35,739 bases of DNA from positions 1 through 35,739 of the forward strand of contig CASCWU010000030.1 in the NCBI GenBank assembly GCA_949155905.1, written 5' to 3'. Numbering within the stretch: the first letter of the stretch is position 1; every line of letters starts with the position of its first letter. This DNA is from an uncultured Lachnospiraceae bacterium. GTDB taxonomy: Bacteria > Bacillota > Clostridia > Lachnospirales > Lachnospiraceae. The notes beneath the pieces are model-generated. The model saw nothing but the letters and a program-made list of their open reading frames with translations. It made no database searches and was not told the origin of the DNA. The position numbers and the translations under genes were made by a program. This document shows positions 1 through 7,413 of the stretch, in pieces.

Positions 1-252
1 TTCTCCGTTGCTTCCGGCGGCGGTACAGGACGTACCCTTCACCCGGACAATATGGCAGCAGGTCCGGCTTCCTATGGTATGACGGATACGATGGGACGTA
101 TGCACTCTGACGCACAGTTTGCAGGCTCCTCCTCTGTACCGGCTCATGTAGAGATGATGGGTCTGATCGGAGCAGGCAACAACCCGATGGTTGGTATGAC
201 GGTAGCTGTGGCTGTGGCGATTCAGGAAGCTGCTGACAATGGGAAGTTCTAA
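1..252 (+). CDS. GGGtGRT-motif protein, C-terminal fragment (5' end outside window)
   Basis: The reading frame is open from the first base and stops with TAA at 250-252, so only the last 83 residues are present. The fragment contains the sequence GGGTGRT at about residues 6-12, the signature that gives the Pfam GGGtGRT family its name, followed by a glycine- and methionine-rich conserved tail (MTDTMGRMHSDAQFAG, then GLIGAGNNPMVG). Family members are, as I recall, roughly 330-residue proteins of unknown function found mainly in anaerobic Firmicutes, so about three quarters of the gene is missing from the window. A hairpin follows 17 bases after the stop codon. The family assignment rests on the motif and conserved tail; no function is inferred. 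Confidence 0.8.
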   Translation, partial: FSVASGGGTGRTLHPDNMAAGPASYGMTDTMGRMHSDAQFAGSSSVPAHVEMMGLIGAGNNPMVGMTVAVAVAIQEAADNGKF

Positions 253-269
253 GGAATAGCAGATTTATA

Positions 270-314
270 AGGGCTTTCGTTGGCTTAAATGGTCAGCGGA
301 AGCCCTGAATTTTG
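270..314 (+). terminator. Probable terminator after the GGGtGRT gene
   Basis: A 10-bp stem pairs 270-279 with 297-306 (one G-T wobble) around a 17-base loop and is followed by GAATTTT. The U-tract is short, so termination may be partial. Confidence 0.55.
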
Positions 315-838
315 CCACGTAGCACACAGGTAACACATAAGTAGCACACATGAGATAGCACTGCCTTTCTTCCCCCTTGAACCTTTGATGTATTTAAGAT
401 AAAAGGCTGTGTTGATAATCTTGAATGAATCGCAAAAATTAAGCATTACATCAAACATTTCTGTAATTTTCGTCATGAGCCGCCTAAAAACAGTAGGCTT
501 AAAATCTCATATATTTCCATAACATCCACCTCCCTCTTCCCTATTTCCGAACGGATTACGCCGACTGACGTTACCATGATTATGGTATGCGACGAACTGT
601 CACAGACGATTTGATATCGCCTGAAAGAACGGGAGGCTGTCCACCTTGTAACACGATTGCTTCTCTTCTATATTCTGTCATATTCTTTCTTTTATGACAA
701 TTCCTTCTTAAATTTTGTCAATCTTTTTATGTATGTCTTAATTCGTCTGAAAGCAGAAGCTTCTATGTACTTTTTTATAAAAACATTATAGCACAGGTAC
801 GAAAATATAGAAACGGGAAATTTAGCGGTATCGTTTTG
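315..838. other. Gene-poor interval with possible mobile-element remnants
   Basis: No full-length gene is visible between the first terminator and the promoter of the germination gene. The stretch holds a 10-base direct repeat GTAGCACACA at 319-328 and 341-350, a truncated holin-like toxin on the minus strand (473-520), and a near-palindrome TACCATGATTATGGTA around 572-587. A 63-codon minus-strand frame at 285-476 has no recognisable product and overlaps the terminator hairpin, so I do not call it a gene. Together these suggest decayed accessory sequence, which is an inference. Confidence 0.5.
473..520 (-). pseudogene. Truncated holin-like (Hol_Tox) type I toxin
   Basis: On the minus strand an ATG at 520-518, preceded by GGAGG (533-529) at 8 bases, starts a frame reading MEIYEILSLLFLGGS and then stops at TGA 475-473. 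These 15 residues match the start of the short putative holin-like toxins of Firmicutes, which normally continue with a second hydrophobic stretch and a basic tail to about 30 residues. The match ends abruptly after GGS and no downstream frame restores the expected IALLTYID-like tail, so the gene appears truncated. A TTGACA box lies about 200 bases upstream on the same strand (721-716), which fits the long untranslated leader typical of type I toxins, but no good -10 was found. The family call is from memory of the N-terminal signature. Confidence 0.55.
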
Positions 839-868
839 GTATAGTTCTATTTCCTTTCGGTGACAATA
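839..868 (+). promoter_or_regulatory. Forespore sigma-F-type promoter of the germination gene
   Basis: GTATA (839-843), a 15-base spacer, then GGTGACAATA (859-868) matches the Bacillus sigma-F consensus GYWTA / GGnRAnAnTW at every specified position. The start of transcription would fall near 875, about 38 bases before the preferred start codon. CATAATA at 871-877 also resembles a sigma-G -10 box but lacks a matching -35. Confidence 0.6.
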
Positions 869-912
869 ATCATAATAAAAATACAGTGGATGCCAAAGTC
901 AGGAGGCTGATT

Positions 913-2355
913 ATGAGTGAAACAAGGGAAACGGAAGCAGGAGTTATCACATCCGAATTCAACCAAAACGAGCAAAGGCTCAAACAGATCCTTCATCCAG
1001 AGGAAAACTTTGATATTATTATCAGACGGATACAGATAGGCGGACGGGCTGCTGCGCTTTATTATATGGACGGAATGGTAAAGGACGAGCTGTTAGAAAA
1101 GGTAGTGGAGTCCTTTTTTAAGCTTCAGGAAACGGATATGCCAAAGGAAGCGGAGGCGTTTACGCAGGAACTGTTGCCTTATACGGAAAATGAGTTGTGT
1201 CAGGAGATAGACAAGCTGTTAAAAAATCTGCTTTCCGGAGTGACGGTACTGCTTATAGACGGCTACAGCCAGGCGATTTTAATGGATTTGCGGACGTATC
1301 CGGCCAGGAGCGTGGAGGAACCGGAAAAGGATCGGGTGATGCGCGGTTCGAGGGATGGCTTTGTGGAGACGTTGATTATGAATACGGCGTTGCTGCGCAG
1401 AAGAATCCGCAGCACGGATCTGCGAATCCGGGCAGTAGAGATCGGCGCTTCTTCGCGGACGGATATTGCCGTTTGCTATATGGAAAGCCGGGTGGATAAG
1501 GTATTTTTGCAAAAGGTCATGAACCGCCTTATGAGTATTGAGATTGATGCCCTGACGATGAACCAGGAAAGCTTAGGGGAATGTATTCACCGGGGAAGCT
1601 GGCTCAATCCGTTCCCGAAATTCAAATATTCGGAACGGCCGGATACGGCGGCTGCCAGTGTATTAGAGGGAAATATTGCGATTTTCGTAGACAATTCCCC
1701 GGCCGCCATGATTTTGCCTGCTACCTTTTTTGATATCATTGAAGAGGCGGATGATTATTATTTTCCGCCTGTTACGGGAACCTATCTTCGGCTGTCACGG
1801 TTTTTGGGAAATCTGCTGGCGCTGCTTTTGACGCCAACCTGGCTGCTGTTTTTAGCTAATCCGGGTCTGGTGCCGGACTGGCTGGCCTTTGTGTTAGATG
1901 TCGAACAGGCTAATATTCCGATTTTATGGCAGCTTTTGATTTTGGAGCTGGCGATAGACGGGCTTCGTCTGGCTTCGATCAATACGCCGAATATGCTCAG
2001 CACGCCGCTTAGTGTGATTGCCGGTATCGTCATGGGAGATTTTGCTACCAGCTCTGGATGGTTTGCCCCGCAAAGTATGCTGTATATGGCATTTGTTTCG
2101 ATAGCGACCTATACCCAGGCCAGCTTTGAACTGGGTTATGCTCTAAAATTTATGCGTTTGATTTTATTGGTGCTGACGGCGTTTTTTGGAATTTGGGGCT
2201 ATGTGGCAGGGCTGCTTTTGGCGGTTTTTTGTATTGTCTGCAATCGAACGCTATCCGGGAAAAGCTATCTGGCGCCGCTGCTTCCTTTCAACGGCAGCCA
2301 GCTATTGCAGCGATTTTTCCGGGTAAGCCTGCCAAGAAGTGAAAAAAAACCGTAA
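913..2355 (+). CDS. Spore germination protein, GerA family (SpoVAF-like)
   Basis: This 480-residue protein has the GerA/SpoVAF layout: a hydrophilic N-terminal domain of about 290 residues beginning with the QNEQRLKQIL and FDIIIRRI stretches, then a membrane domain with about five hydrophobic segments from residue 300 on, including FLANPGLVPDW and SINTPNMLSTPLSVI, the latter typical of SpoVAF-type members. The family acts in the inner spore membrane in germinant sensing or spore ion transport. I chose ATG at 913 because AGGAGG at 901-906 sits 6 bases upstream; the frame is open back to a GTG at 886 that lacks a ribosome site. The gene stands alone rather than in a gerABC or spoVA operon, and a sigma-F-like promoter lies just upstream. 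It may be SpoVAF itself or an orphan GerA subunit. Confidence 0.85.
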   Translation: MSETRETEAGVITSEFNQNEQRLKQILHPEENFDIIIRRIQIGGRAAALYYMDGMVKDELLEKVVESFFKLQETDMPKEAEAFTQELLPYTENELCQEIDKLLKNLLSGVTVLLIDGYSQAILMDLRTYPARSVEEPEKDRVMRGSRDGFVETLIMNTALLRRRIRSTDLRIRAVEIGASSRTDIAVCYMESRVDKVFLQKVMNRLMSIEIDALTMNQESLGECIHRGSWLNPFPKFKYSERPDTAAASVLEGNIAIFVDNSPAAMILPATFFDIIEEADDYYFPPVTGTYLRLSRFLGNLLALLLTPTWLLFLANPGLVPDWLAFVLDVEQANIPILWQLLILELAIDGLRLASINTPNMLSTPLSVIAGIVMGDFATSSGWFAPQSMLYMAFVSIATYTQASFELGYALKFMRLILLVLTAFFGIWGYVAGLLLAVFCIVCNRTLSGKSYLAPLLPFNGSQLLQRFFRVSLPRSEKKP

Positions 2356-2429
2356 AAGAAAAAGCTATAAATTGACGGAATACGTGTTTTTTTGAAAAAT
2401 TTTAGAAGAAAAGGAAAAATCGGAAAAAT

Positions 2430-2450
2430 AAAAAAGGAAATTCCTTTTTT
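2430..2450. terminator. A/T-rich palindrome, weak terminator candidate
   Basis: A perfect A6GGAA / TTCCT6 palindrome lies between the germination gene and dgt. The stem is mostly A-T pairs with a tight loop, but ends in six T, so it could terminate in either direction. Confidence is limited by the weak stem. Confidence 0.35.
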
Positions 2451-2494
2451 ATGCGTAATACTTTTAATAGGAGAGAAAAAAAGGGGGGAGTTCG

Positions 2495-3565
2495 ATGCCG
2501 CCGGAAAGCAATCTCACACAGACCATCCGGGAAAAAACAGAGCAGAGAGAGCATGAAAATTTAAGTCCCTACGCGACCTTTGCCGACCAAACGAGGGGAC
2601 GGGAGCGGAAGGAGGAGCCTTGTGATATCCGCACGGCCTTTCAGCGCGACCGGGATCGGATTTTACATGCCAAATCATTTCGCAGGATGAAATCAAAGAC
2701 ACAGGTTTTTTTGGAGCCGGAGGGAGATCATTACCGAACCAGGCTGACACATACCTTGGAGGTGGCGCAGATTGCCCGGACGATTGGCCGGGCGCTGCAG
2801 CTAAACGAGGATTTGGTAGAGGCGATTGCCTTAGGGCATGATTTGGGGCATACGCCCTTTGGACATGCAGGGGAACGGGCTTTGGCCAGGGTCTGCCCGG
2901 ATGGCTTTGAGCATAACGAGCAAAGCCTGCGTGTGGTAGAGCGGCTGGAAAAGCATGGAAAGGGTTTAAATCTGACCTGGGAGGTGCGGGACGGGATGAA
3001 AAACCACCGCAGCGCCTGTATGCCCGCTACCTTAGAGGGAAAGATTGTCCGTCTGTCGGATAAAATCGCCTATGTCAGCCATGATATTGACGATGCGATA
3101 CGGGGCGGCATCATCTGTCAGCAGGATATTCCAAAGGAACTTTCGGATATATTAGGAGCCACTCTGACCAAGCGAATCAATACGATGATCCATGCTGTGG
3201 TTTCTTGCAGCGAGGGGCAGAATGAGATTTCCATGAAGCCGGAGATAGAGCAGGCGATGAAGGAATTGCGGAAGTTTTTGTTCGAGCGGGTTTACAGCAA
3301 TCCAGTGGCAAAGGGGCAGGAAAAGCAGGCGGAGCATTTGGTAGCTTATTTATACGAGTATTACCAGAAGGAGCCTGGGAAGTTGCCCGAGGAATTCCGG
3401 GTGCTGATACACGAAAAAGGGGAAAGACCGGAACGGGTGGTGTGTGACTACATAGCAGGGATGACAGATCGCTTTGCGGTATCAAAGCTCAAAGAAATTT
3501 TTATTCCGATGCGTTGGGACGTAATATCGGTCAGAGATTCTATTCCAGGAGAAGGCCGTTCCTAG
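2495..3565 (+). CDS. dgt: dGTPase-like HD-domain triphosphohydrolase
   Basis: The 356-residue protein matches deoxyguanosinetriphosphate triphosphohydrolase-like proteins, which release inorganic triphosphate from dNTPs in the cytoplasm. The N-terminal part carries RDRDRILHAKSFRRM (about 51-65). The HD metal site is visible as H86 in RLTHTLEV, H115-D116 in ALGHDLGH and H119, with a later Asp in RLSDKIAYVSHD. The length fits the shorter bacterial dGTPase-like family rather than the 505-residue E. coli enzyme. ATG 2495 has GGGGGGAG immediately upstream. The stop lies 51 bases before dnaG and a hairpin spans the junction, so the gene is probably the first of the dnaG-rpoD operon. Substrate preference cannot be read from sequence. 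Confidence 0.88.
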   Translation: MPPESNLTQTIREKTEQREHENLSPYATFADQTRGRERKEEPCDIRTAFQRDRDRILHAKSFRRMKSKTQVFLEPEGDHYRTRLTHTLEVAQIARTIGRALQLNEDLVEAIALGHDLGHTPFGHAGERALARVCPDGFEHNEQSLRVVERLEKHGKGLNLTWEVRDGMKNHRSACMPATLEGKIVRLSDKIAYVSHDIDDAIRGGIICQQDIPKELSDILGATLTKRINTMIHAVVSCSEGQNEISMKPEIEQAMKELRKFLFERVYSNPVAKGQEKQAEHLVAYLYEYYQKEPGKLPEEFRVLIHEKGERPERVVCDYIAGMTDRFAVSKLKEIFIPMRWDVISVRDSIPGEGRS

Positions 3566-3589
3566 AAGGGAAGCGCGTTCGGCGGCCTT
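3552..3589 (+). other. Hairpin across the dgt stop codon ahead of dnaG
   Basis: AAGGCCG (3552-3558) pairs with CGGCCTT (3583-3589) around a 24-base loop that includes the dgt stop codon. The hairpin ends 12 bases before the dnaG ribosome site and lacks a good U-tract, so it looks like a processing or attenuation site, not a full terminator. Confidence 0.35.
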
Positions 3590-3616
3590 TTGGGATGCAG
3601 AGAGGAGTGTAGGGAT

Positions 3617-5416
3617 TTGTATTATCCAGAGGAAATCATCGAGGAGGTCAGACAGAGAAACGACATCGTAGAGGTTATTTCTTCCTATGTACGGCTGCAG
3701 AAAAGAGGCGCCAATCATATGGGGCTTTGTCCGTTCCATAATGAAAAATCACCTTCCTTTTCCGTCAGTGCGGCGAAGCAGATGTATTATTGCTTTGGCT
3801 GTGGAAAAGGGGGCAATGTCTTTACCTTTTTGATGGAATATGAAAACGAGACGTTTGGGGAAGCGGTGAAAGCCCTGGCGGATCGGGCAGGAATCCATCT
3901 GCCGGAGCAGGAATATGATGCGGAGGCAAAAAAGCGTGCAGGGCTGCGCTCCAGGCTTTTAGAGGTCAACAAGGAGGCGGCAACCTATTACTTTTATCAG
4001 CTCCGCAGTGAAAAAGGAAGGGCAGCGATGGAATATTTGAAGGGGAGAGCGCTGTCAAATGAAACGATCCGCGAGTTTGGCCTGGGGTTTTCGAGTCAAA
4101 ACAGCAAAGAGCTGTACCGTTATTTAAAATCCAAGGGCTATGAGGACGAGTTGCTGCGGCAGTCAGGACTTATGACCTTTGATGAGGCAAGGGGGGTCTA
4201 TGATAAGTTTTGGAACCGGGTGATGTTCCCGATTTTTGATACAAACAGCCGGGTGATTGGGTTTGGAGGGCGTGTAATGGGAGATGGCTCTCCGAAATAT
4301 CTGAACTCTCCGGAGACTGCGGTATTTGACAAAAGCCGGAACCTGTATGGTCTGCATAGAGCCAGACTTTCCAGAGAAAAGTATATGCTGGTCTGCGAGG
4401 GCTATATGGATGTGATATCGCTCCATCAGGCAGGCTTTACGAATGCCGTTGCTTCTCTGGGAACTGCATTTACCGGTCTGCAGGCCAATTTGCTAAAGCG
4501 CTATACCGGGGAGGTTGTCCTTACATATGACAGCGATGCGGCGGGTATCAAGGCGGCGCTTAGGGCGATACCGATGATGAAGGAGGCTGGCATTACCACA
4601 AAGGTACTGAACATGAAGCCCTATAAGGATCCGGATGAATTTATAAAGGCGCTGGGTGCGGAGGCATTCCGCGAGCGGATCAGGGAAGCGCAAAACAGCT
4701 TTTATTTTGAAATTTCCGTGCTGGAGCAGGATTATGATATGCAGGATCCGGAATCCAAGACAAAATTTTTTCAGGCAGTGGCCAGGCGGCTGCTGGTATT
4801 TGCGGATGATTTGGAGCGGAATACGTATATCGAGGCCGTAGCTTCCCGGTATTTTATCCCGGCGGAGCAGCTAAGGAGCCTTGTAAACCGTCTGGGGGCA
4901 GGCTATGTGAACGTTCTGCCGGAGCAGGCAGGGTATACCGGATGGGAGGAGAGAAGAGAACGAGCGTCAAAAAAGAAACAGACGGCAGAGGAAGGATTAA
5001 AGCAGTCCCAGCGTCTGCTTCTGACCTGGTTAATCGAAAGACCAGAGCTGTTTGATAAGCTAAAGGGAGTTGTTGATGAGAACGATATATTAGAGCCGCT
5101 CTACCATCAGGCAGCTGCTCTTTTGTTTCAGGAATACCGCGAGACCGGAGCGGTCAATCCGGCGAGGCTTTTAAGTCAGTTTGAAAGTAAGGAGGAGCAG
5201 ACGGAGGTTGCCGCCTTGTTCCATACCCTGCCGACCGAGGAGGAATTAGACGAAAAGGCGCAGGAAAAAGCATTCAATGAAACCATAAGGCGGATTAAGA
5301 AGATGAGCCTGGAGGAAGCAGCCAAAAAAGCCTCCGAACAGGGCAATATGGAAAGGTTCGGGAAAATCATACAGGAGCAGGCGCGGTGGCAGAAGCTCTA
5401 TATCAGTTGGGAATGA
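3617..5416 (+). CDS. dnaG: DNA primase
   Basis: The 599-residue protein makes RNA primers for DNA replication. The N-terminal CHC2 zinc finger is complete (C38-P-F-H41 and C59-F-G-C62), followed by the primase core with the TOPRIM signatures VCEGYMDVISLHQAG and LTYDSDAAG, and a C-terminal helical helicase-interaction region. I place the start at TTG 3617, giving MYYPEEIIEEVRQRNDIV, which is where DnaG proteins normally begin; GAGGAG at 3602-3607 lies 9 bases upstream. An upstream in-frame TTG at 3590 would add nine residues not seen in the family and lacks a ribosome site. The gene precedes rpoD as in the classical macromolecular synthesis operon, with dgt in place of rpsU upstream. Confidence 0.95.
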   Translation: MYYPEEIIEEVRQRNDIVEVISSYVRLQKRGANHMGLCPFHNEKSPSFSVSAAKQMYYCFGCGKGGNVFTFLMEYENETFGEAVKALADRAGIHLPEQEYDAEAKKRAGLRSRLLEVNKEAATYYFYQLRSEKGRAAMEYLKGRALSNETIREFGLGFSSQNSKELYRYLKSKGYEDELLRQSGLMTFDEARGVYDKFWNRVMFPIFDTNSRVIGFGGRVMGDGSPKYLNSPETAVFDKSRNLYGLHRARLSREKYMLVCEGYMDVISLHQAGFTNAVASLGTAFTGLQANLLKRYTGEVVLTYDSDAAGIKAALRAIPMMKEAGITTKVLNMKPYKDPDEFIKALGAEAFRERIREAQNSFYFEISVLEQDYDMQDPESKTKFFQAVARRLLVFADDLERNTYIEAVASRYFIPAEQLRSLVNRLGAGYVNVLPEQAGYTGWEERRERASKKKQTAEEGLKQSQRLLLTWLIERPELFDKLKGVVDENDILEPLYHQAAALLFQEYRETGAVNPARLLSQFESKEEQTEVAALFHTLPTEEELDEKAQEKAFNETIRRIKKMSLEEAAKKASEQGNMERFGKIIQEQARWQKLYISWE

Positions 5417-5509
5417 AAATGCTTTTATGTATGACAAGGCGTAAGGTTGGCAAAAATAACAGTAATAGTCCAGGGCTTCGGCCAGCCCGTTAAGGAGGAC
5501 AGAGAAAAG

Positions 5510-6607
5510 ATGGAAGAGAAAACAATGAAATTTTCGGACAAGCTAAAGGAACTGCTGGAGTTTGCGAAAACGAAAAAAAATGTATTAGAGGTGCAGGAAA
5601 TCAACGATTTTTTCGGAGATTATGAGATTGATCCGGGCAAAATTGAACGGGTATATGATTTCTTGGAAAAAAACGGAGTGGATGTCCTGCGGATTACGGA
5701 CGACGATGATGACGTGCTGCTGCCCTTAGAGGAGGACGAGGAGATCGAGCCGATTGACTTGTCGGTGCCGGATGGCGTCAGCGTTGAAGATCCGGTACGG
5801 ATGTATCTAAAGGAAATCGGAAAGGTGCCGTTATTAAGTGCAGATGAGGAAATCGAGCTGGCCAAACGGATGGAGGAGGGAGATGAGACCGCGAGGAAAC
5901 GTCTGGCAGAGGCGAACCTGCGTCTGGTCGTCAGCATTGCCAAGCGGTATGTCGGCCGCGGAATGCTGTTTTTGGATTTGATTCAGGAGGGCAATCTGGG
6001 GCTGATTAAGGCCGTGGAAAAATTTGATTATCGAAAGGGCTATAAATTCAGTACCTATGCGACCTGGTGGATTCGCCAGGCGATTACCCGTGCCATAGCG
6101 GATCAGGCCAGAACCATCCGGATTCCGGTGCATATGGTAGAAACAATCAATAAGCTGATCCGGGTGCAGCGTCAGCTTTTGCAAGAGCTGGGAAGAGAGC
6201 CATCGCCGGAGGAGATTTCAAAGGAATTGAATCTTCCGGTAGAGCGAGTGCGGGAAATTCAGAAAATTTCTCAGGAGCCGGTTTCCCTGGAAACACCAAT
6301 CGGCGAGGAGGAGGACAGCCATTTGGGAGACTTTATCCAGGATGATAACGTTCCAGTGCCGGCAGAGGCAGCTGCGTTTACGCTGCTAAAGGAACAGCTG
6401 ATCGAGGTGTTAGGAACCCTGACAGACCGGGAACAGAAGGTGCTGCGTCTGCGTTTTGGTCTGGACGATGGCCGTGCCAGGACGTTAGAGGAAGTAGGCA
6501 AGGAATTTAACGTCACGCGTGAACGAATCCGGCAGATTGAGGCAAAGGCTCTGCGAAAGCTCCGTCATCCAAGCAGAAGCAGGAAGCTGAAGGACTTTTT
6601 AGAATGA
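5510..6607 (+). CDS. rpoD: RNA polymerase primary sigma factor (sigma-A/RpoD)
   Basis: The 365-residue protein directs RNA polymerase to housekeeping promoters. A short region 1.1 with an acidic stretch (DDDDDV, EEDEEIE) comes first, then region 1.2 ([11 protein letters not shown]), region 2 with [16 protein letters not shown] and the -10 recognition helix [17 protein letters not shown], region 3 around [15 protein letters not shown], and region 4 with the -35 helix [21 protein letters not shown] prefer ATG 5510, which has AAGGAGG at 5492-5498 eleven bases upstream; a TTG at 5447 in the same frame would add 21 residues unlike the family. The stop codon overlaps the trmK start (ATGA at 6604-6607), so the two are translationally coupled. 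Confidence 0.96.
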   Translation: MEEKTMKFSDKLKELLEFAKTKKNVLEVQEINDFFGDYEIDPGKIERVYDFLEKNGVDVLRITDDDDDVLLPLEEDEEIEPIDLSVPDGVSVEDPVRMYLKEIGKVPLLSADEEIELAKRMEEGDETARKRLAEANLRLVVSIAKRYVGRGMLFLDLIQEGNLGLIKAVEKFDYRKGYKFSTYATWWIRQAITRAIADQARTIRIPVHMVETINKLIRVQRQLLQELGREPSPEEISKELNLPVERVREIQKISQEPVSLETPIGEEEDSHLGDFIQDDNVPVPAEAAAFTLLKEQLIEVLGTLTDREQKVLRLRFGLDDGRARTLEEVGKEFNVTRERIRQIEAKALRKLRHPSRSRKLKDFLE

Positions 6608-7413
6608 GAGAAAAACAACTTTCAAAAAGGCTGCAGGCGGTTGTAAGCCTGGTGACGCCGGGCAGACGAGTAGCCGATGTGGGGTGTGATCATGCGTATG
6701 TTTCTATTTATTTGATGGAGCATGGCCTTGCAAAAGAATGTATTGCACTCGATGTCAGGGAGGGGCCGTTAGAAAGAGCCAGAAATAATATCGCGGCGCA
6801 CCGGCTTTCCAGACAGATTCCGACCAGACTTGGCTCCGGTCTGGAGCCAGTTTGTCCCGGGGAGATTGATACCGTTTTAATGGCTGGGGTGGGGGGAATC
6901 CTGGTGCGGGATTTGCTAGAAGGGAGCCGGGAATTATCCCATTCTCTCTTAGAATGGGTGTTGCAGCCCCAGTCTGATGTAGAACTGGTCAGGCGCTACA
7001 TAAGAGAGTCTGGTTTCCAGATCGTGGCGGAAGAGATGGTACGGGAGGACGGGAAATATTATCCGATGTTCCGGGCGGTTCCGGCAGAGTCGGAAAAGGC
7101 AGAGTATGGCGATGGCTGTATGGAAAAGACGGAAGGGAAGGATCGTAACACTAAAAAGATCGATCAGGAGGTATGGGATCGGTTTGGGAAGCTGCTGCTG
7201 CAAAGGAGACATCCGGTTTTGTACGAATATTTAAAGGGACGGGAAGAACATTACAAACAGGTTTTGCTGCAGATGCAAGAGAATCCGGCAATCCCGGAGC
7301 GTCTGGAAAAAATGGCGGCGAACATGGAGAAGGCAAAGGAAATACAGCAGGAAGCTGTTTATGTAAGGTATGCCTTGCAATATTGGGAAAATAAAGGAGC
7401 AAAGAAGCGATGA
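6604..7413 (+). CDS. trmK: tRNA (adenine-22-N1)-methyltransferase
   Basis: This 269-residue protein matches TrmK, which methylates N1 of A22 in the D-loop of tRNAs using S-adenosylmethionine. The Rossmann SAM site is at about residues 23-31 (VADVGCDHA, with D25, G27 and D29), followed by [13 protein letters not shown] and the [13 protein letters not shown] motif where a catalytic NPPY-like motif would sit in other methyltransferases. The C-terminal coiled-coil-like tail (residues about 200-265, rich in Glu, Lys and Gln) is also typical. The gene overlaps rpoD by four bases and the kinase gene downstream by four bases. In Bacillus the next gene is usually the Nif3-like yqfO; here it is not. 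Confidence 0.9.
   Translation: MREKQLSKRLQAVVSLVTPGRRVADVGCDHAYVSIYLMEHGLAKECIALDVREGPLERARNNIAAHRLSRQIPTRLGSGLEPVCPGEIDTVLMAGVGGILVRDLLEGSRELSHSLLEWVLQPQSDVELVRRYIRESGFQIVAEEMVREDGKYYPMFRAVPAESEKAEYGDGCMEKTEGKDRNTKKIDQEVWDRFGKLLLQRRHPVLYEYLKGREEHYKQVLLQMQENPAIPERLEKMAANMEKAKEIQQEAVYVRYALQYWENKGAKKR

Noticed and set aside
285-476. A 63-codon minus-strand frame near the start of the window
   Set aside because: It overlaps a terminator hairpin and lacks a ribosome site; its start falls just at the break of the truncated toxin, so it is likely non-coding.
886-912. GTG at 886 as start of the germination gene
   Set aside because: No ribosome site lies before it, while AGGAGG is placed ideally for ATG 913.
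5447-5509. TTG at 5447 as start of rpoD
   Set aside because: It would add 21 residues not found in primary sigma factors; ATG 5510 follows AAGGAGG.
6938-6958. Perfect CCCATTC/GAATGGG hairpin inside trmK
   Set aside because: It lies within coding sequence in the middle of the gene and has no U-run; probably chance.
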